Assembly (NCBI GenBank): GCA_023091735.1
Contig: JALKBU010000158.1
Span: 1 to 64,000, forward strand
DNA from: Trichomonas tenax
Lineage: Eukaryota; Parabasalia; Trichomonadida; Trichomonadidae
Direction of reading: 5' to 3'
Length of the DNA: 64,000 bases
Made by a program: the position numbers and the translations under genes. Positions 60,679-64,000 of the stretch are shown piece by piece. Positions within the stretch are counted from its first letter, which is position 1. Each line of letters begins with the position of its first letter. The notes beneath the pieces were generated by a model. It was not told the DNA's origin. It searched no databases and saw nothing but the letters and a program-made list of their open reading frames with translations.

Positions 60679-60717
60679 CCTCCTTTTTAAAATACTATAA
60701 TTTGATTATCGTTTTCT

Positions 60718-60837
60718 AAAAAGTGTCGTTTCGTCGAAAAGTGACAACGTATCTAAAAAGCGTCATCAAAATTGAAAAGTGCGATTATTAAAAGTGACAT
60801 ATTTGTTTAAATGCGACAACAGTAATAAAAGTAACAA
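60718..60837. promoter_or_regulatory. Seven phased AAAAGTGACA-like modules
   Basis: Modules at about 60718, 60737, 60756, 60775, 60790, 60809 and 60827: AAAAGTGTCG, AAAAGTGACAA, AAAAGCGTCAT, AAAAGTGCGAT, AAAAGTGACAT, AAATGCGACAA, AAAAGTAACAA. Spacing is mostly 18-19 bases. On the minus strand each reads like TGTCACTTTT, i.e. an Inr plus T run. They lie between two divergent Rab genes. Confidence 0.65.
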
Positions 60838-60918
60838 ACTTTATTTGATTTTTTAAAATTTTGATCAAAAGCGATTGCTCTCAACATCAAATGTTCAGAT
60901 TTTTAAACCGCCCAAATT

Positions 60919-60923
60919 TCATT
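60919..60923 (+). promoter_or_regulatory. Inr of second Rab gene
   Basis: TCATT followed by a long T run; predicted start A at 60921, 18 bases before the ATG at 60939. Confidence 0.65.
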
Positions 60924-60938
60924 TTTTTTTTTTTTGAA

Positions 60939-61508
60939 ATGCTAAATAGTGATGATTCTAATGGATACAAAGTATGTGTTGTCGGTGAAGAAGGAGTAGG
61001 GAAAACTGCGCTCATCAATAGGTATATTACTGGCTCATTCTTGGAAAACTACAAACCAACAGTTGCGGCTTCTTATATTAGAGCAAAAGAAATTGTCGGT
61101 GATCATTCTGTCTCGCTTAATATATGGGATACAGCAGGACAAGAGAGGTATAGAGCAATGATGCCTTTATATTTAAGGAATGTCGATTGTGTAATATTGG
61201 TAATTGATGTATTAAACCGTTCATCAATGACATATGTACAGAATTGGATTGATACAGAGTACTGCAGTTTTAATCCTTCTCCGCATTTAATTGTGTGCAT
61301 CAATAAATCTGATCAGAAAACTCAGTATCCTCTAGAAAACTTCGAAGTATATCTTCATCAACATGAAATTCCGTTTTATTACACTTCTTCAATGAATGGA
61401 AACAACGTTGCCAAAGTTTTTATTCATGCGGCTCAGATTTTGGACGAGAAGTCAAAAGCAGCCCAGCGAGTAATGCTTCAACCTCAAAGCAAAGGTTGCT
61501 GTAGTTAA
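60939..61508 (+). CDS. Rab family small GTPase
   Basis: Protein of 189 residues. GEEGVGKTA, KPTVAASYI, WDTAGQERYRAM and NKSD are intact; the G5 block reads TSSM instead of SAK. It ends KGCCS, a less usual double-Cys prenylation end. I start at the ATG at 60939 because the Inr and poly-T tract lie between it and the earlier ATG at 60891. The pair arrangement with the neighbouring Rab suggests shared control. It resembles Rab5/Rab21 types, but the subtype is not certain. Confidence 0.9.
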   Translation: MLNSDDSNGYKVCVVGEEGVGKTALINRYITGSFLENYKPTVAASYIRAKEIVGDHSVSLNIWDTAGQERYRAMMPLYLRNVDCVILVIDVLNRSSMTYVQNWIDTEYCSFNPSPHLIVCINKSDQKTQYPLENFEVYLHQHEIPFYYTSSMNGNNVAKVFIHAAQILDEKSKAAQRVMLQPQSKGCCS

Positions 61509-62059
61509 TTTTAATTCATCGCATTATATGTTAACTTGAAAGGTTATATTACTTTGCAAATTGCAGTATATGACGATGAAGTTAGACATTTCATTTCCAT
61601 CTTGATTATAATTCCAATTTAATTTTGATCAATGAAAAACTATACATCAGCACTATTTGTGACTAATGCCATGACATACCAGAATAGTTTTTGCTTAATT
61701 TCTACTTGTTGGTATTCAATATAAAAACAATAACAAAATTATTAATTTTGTTTTGATACGTTCATTCAACATTAGTCACCCCAAAACTTATATTGTAGGC
61801 TCATTGTTTGTAGTCTTATTTAATGATGTTTTTATATTATTCGATATAAAATACTTTTTGACTAAGCATAATAAAAAGAGCTCGAGATAAAAATCCTCCA
61901 AAACAGTATTCTTAACGTGTTTCCTTCATTAGATAAAAATAATAGAATAATATTTTATAATTAAATATTTTTTCAGTAATTTCCCTCAGTCTCTGTGAAG
62001 AAACCACTGAGTTAGTAGTAATTAAATCATATCGTAATAATAAAGACACATTGTAATTT
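61509..62059. other. Convergent spacer
   Basis: AT-rich 3' flanks of two convergent genes. Nothing recognised. Confidence 0.4.
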
Positions 62060-62566
62060 TTATGCATCAAAATCTAAAACGAGCTTTTGAAGAGGATCTA
62101 GATTAACAGCACCTCCTAAAATAAATGAAAATATTGATGGATTGAACATAAAAGCATTTCCTGCAGAACCAAAAACTTCACTAACAGGTCGGAGTGAATC
62201 AATGTCAGATCTCTGAGAAATTTTGAGGTCCAATGGGAATAATTTCTTCTCCCACCAGCTTCTCATCTGATCTGCACTATATGGACCATGTACTTTTTCT
62301 GTTGGGTCTAAATAATACCACTGGGAAGATGCACAAAGTGCTGGTTTCTGGACCTTCTTGTTTGGATTTGGATGCTCGACCTCGTTAACGCGTGGTTTCT
62401 TTGATTTGTTGGAACCTGAAAGATTTAACGTTTCGTTTTCGAGTAATTGGGGTTTCTGAACCTCACTTAAGTAGATGCCTCTTATCTGCTTGAAATCTTC
62501 CGGAAGAGGAAGCTCGTCTGAGAAGAAAGAGATTAATTCTTTACGAGTAAACTTTACTGAAGCCAT
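62060..62566 (-). CDS. GYF-domain protein
   Basis: Protein of 168 residues. About residues 80-135 form a GYF domain: WYYLDPTEKVHGPYSADQMRSWW then KLFPLDLKI, with the GPY(S)xxQMxxW core that binds proline-rich peptides. The N-terminal 75 residues are charged and disordered-looking. Related proteins act in splicing (CD2BP2) or translation control (GIGYF). The ATG at 62566 is clear; TCACTT about 25 bases upstream could be the Inr. Confidence 0.82.
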   Translation of the reverse strand: MASVKFTRKELISFFSDELPLPEDFKQIRGIYLSEVQKPQLLENETLNLSGSNKSKKPRVNEVEHPNPNKKVQKPALCASSQWYYLDPTEKVHGPYSADQMRSWWEKKLFPLDLKISQRSDIDSLRPVSEVFGSAGNAFMFNPSIFSFILGGAVNLDPLQKLVLDFDA

Positions 62567-62596
62567 TTAAATTTGATGAACGATAAAAGTGATGAA

Positions 62597-62626
62597 ATTA
62601 CATGTCAAAAATATTTTTACATGACA
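62597..62626 (-). promoter_or_regulatory. Paired TTACATGWCA sites upstream of GYF gene
   Basis: ATTACATGTCA (62597-62607) and TTTACATGACA (62616-62626), 19 bases apart, like the pair upstream of the C2 gene. Confidence 0.5.
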
Positions 62627-62967
62627 TTTTTAAATATTATTACTAGTCATCTTAAGAAGGGCTTATAAATAATGTAAATAACATGCAATGCTAGTGCAAT
62701 ATGATTTCAAACATAGAATGGCTTATTATCGGTAAAATTGAGTCAATTCAAATTGAATTGGCTTCACGGAGTGTCATTCAAAGTATCTGTATATCACCAG
62801 TTTAATAATTACTGTTAAAAGCATTAGAATATTCATTAAATTCAGCTTCCACAATAATATTTTAATATTCAATTATCTGATGCAGATATTGCACTCACTC
62901 ATGTTTAACTAGACTCCTAAAGCCATATGTTCTGATTAAATTATAGTAATACTTTATAAATAACAAA
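62627..62967. other. Spacer
   Basis: AT-rich 3' flank of the last gene and upstream DNA of the GYF gene. Nothing else recognised. Confidence 0.35.
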
Positions 62968-64000
62968 TTAAAAACAAATTTTCAATGAAATTGAATAAAT
63001 TGGAACTATTCTCTCTAAACGTCTAACATAAACAAGCTGGGATCCATTGACGCTGAAAAGCAATGTGTCGTAGTTTTTCGACTCAGGAACTTTAAAGTTA
63101 TCAATTGATGTATAATTTTCGTAATCAACAATCTGCTTTCCATAGTCTAACGCGCACAAAAGAACTTTGTGCTTTCCTGGCTGCAAAATCTTGAGATCAT
63201 CAGAAACAATTAATTTATCATCAAATGATGGAATTGAAAATGCAAGCTGCATCCATTTAAACTTCTCTGCTGCAATAGAGAACTCTGTGAATGTTGGAAG
63301 TTTAATAACTGTTTTCAAATGGAAACAATCTGATAATCTCAATAATATCCAATGTTGAACTATATTAAAATGTCTTGATCCTTTGATCACATCTGTTGGT
63401 TCATTTGGAAGCATTGGTTTTCTAGCTCTTTCTAATATCTTCATTTCGCATTTTTCAAATAAGCAGCTTCTGTTGATCAATATCATTCGTTCGTATTGCT
63501 TTCGAAGCCTTTGATTCTTATCAACAAGTTTGAGAATGATTGAATCAATATGTTCATGATTTAATTCTGGTAATTGGATTTGATTTCTTTCTCTTTGCTC
63601 GAGATATGCTTTCATTTTTTCATTGTAAGTCATGATTTTAGCAACTATATTTACTTTGTCATCGAACATATCTGACTTTTCAAGCTTTTGTCTGAATTCT
63701 TCATTTTTGTGTCCAATTAATTTAATTAATTGCATGATTTCAGCATCGCTGAGGTTTTCTATATCTGCATTTCGCTGTGGAAGTCCAAGCTGCATTCTTA
63801 ATCGATCATTTTCTTGAAGAAGCCGCTTTAATATTTGTTTTGCGTTTTTTCCACCGAGTATATCATCAAAAGAGTGAAGAGGATCATCACCACGTGGTTG
63901 CTTCACTACTGTTTGTGGAATTCCTGTTCTTTTTCGTTTCTGTGGTGTTTTTAATTTTTCATAATTTTCATTTTCTGTGGCAACTTCGATTCCATCCAAG
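62968..64000 (-). CDS. Coiled-coil protein, 5' end outside the window
   Basis: At least 343 residues, open to the window edge, so the start is not visible. A basic N-terminal part (TPQKRKRTGIP) is followed by coiled coil (about 50-200, KRLLQENDRLRMQLGLPQ) and a mixed C-terminal domain with beta strands (KHKVLLCALDYGKQIVDYENYTS). No family recognised. Confidence 0.6.
   Translation of the reverse strand, partial: LDGIEVATENENYEKLKTPQKRKRTGIPQTVVKQPRGDDPLHSFDDILGGKNAKQILKRLLQENDRLRMQLGLPQRNADIENLSDAEIMQLIKLIGHKNEEFRQKLEKSDMFDDKVNIVAKIMTYNEKMKAYLEQRERNQIQLPELNHEHIDSIILKLVDKNQRLRKQYERMILINRSCLFEKCEMKILERARKPMLPNEPTDVIKGSRHFNIVQHWILLRLSDCFHLKTVIKLPTFTEFSIAAEKFKWMQLAFSIPSFDDKLIVSDDLKILQPGKHKVLLCALDYGKQIVDYENYTSIDNFKVPESKNYDTLLFSVNGSQLVYVRRLERIVPIYSISLKICF

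Overview
This window looks like nuclear DNA of a parabasalid, most likely Trichomonas vaginalis or a very close trichomonad. The genes are intronless, densely packed and AT-rich. Start codons of several genes sit just downstream of a TCA(C/T)(A/T) initiator (Inr). The ribosomal P1 gene instead has an M3 plus M5 (CCTTT) core promoter, a combination described for Trichomonas. The mobile and decayed content (Maverick/Polinton pieces, beta-helix Pmp-like, glycine-rich and cyclase-family remnants) also fits T. vaginalis. The assignment rests on recognised families, not on a database search.

Layout. 0-12 kb is a housekeeping block: ribosomal P1, the PI3-kinase regulator VPS15, SmF, a PEMT-like methyltransferase, a catalytically dead PP1-like phosphatase, a tail-anchored coiled-coil protein, a small membrane protein, a TBC RabGAP and an LRR protein. 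12.2-19.6 kb is one 2,447-residue BEACH-WD40-FYVE-like (Alfy/WDFY) protein. 19.6-23.5 kb is gene-poor and ends in a degraded DDE transposase. 23.5-32.7 kb holds RNASEH2B, a truncated GH19 endolysin-like gene, an ARM-type protein, a large ankyrin protein and TAF5. 32.7-45.4 kb is a graveyard: an integrase remnant between direct repeats, a Rav1/DmX pseudogene, a hypothetical gene, a cluster of long imperfect hairpins, a Maverick remnant (PolB piece, ORF, integrase, frameshifted ORF, GIY-YIG ORF with tandem repeats), two more hairpins, a Pmp-like pseudogene, one intact coiled-coil RD-repeat gene and a glycine-rich pseudogene. 45.6-50 kb has VPS52 and a conserved-looking unknown gene. 50-53.6 kb is a multiply stopped polytopic PAS/cyclase-family pseudogene and an unknown GC-rich fragment. 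54.5-64 kb is again housekeeping: a karyopherin, an EGF/IPT membrane protein, a DHHC palmitoyltransferase, a C2-like protein, two head-to-head Rab GTPases, a GYF protein and a coiled-coil protein running off the window.

Membrane traffic recurs: VPS15, TBC, BEACH, VPS52, two Rabs and DHHC. There is no sign of operons; each gene appears to have its own promoter.

The points I rate most worth checking are: an 11-bp motif (TTTACATGTCA and close variants) repeated upstream of about a dozen genes; a set of seven Inr-like modules at about 19-bp spacing between the two Rab genes; the hairpin cluster beside the Maverick remnant; the dead phosphatase; and three genes that lack an in-frame ATG but would regain one by a single T-run length change.
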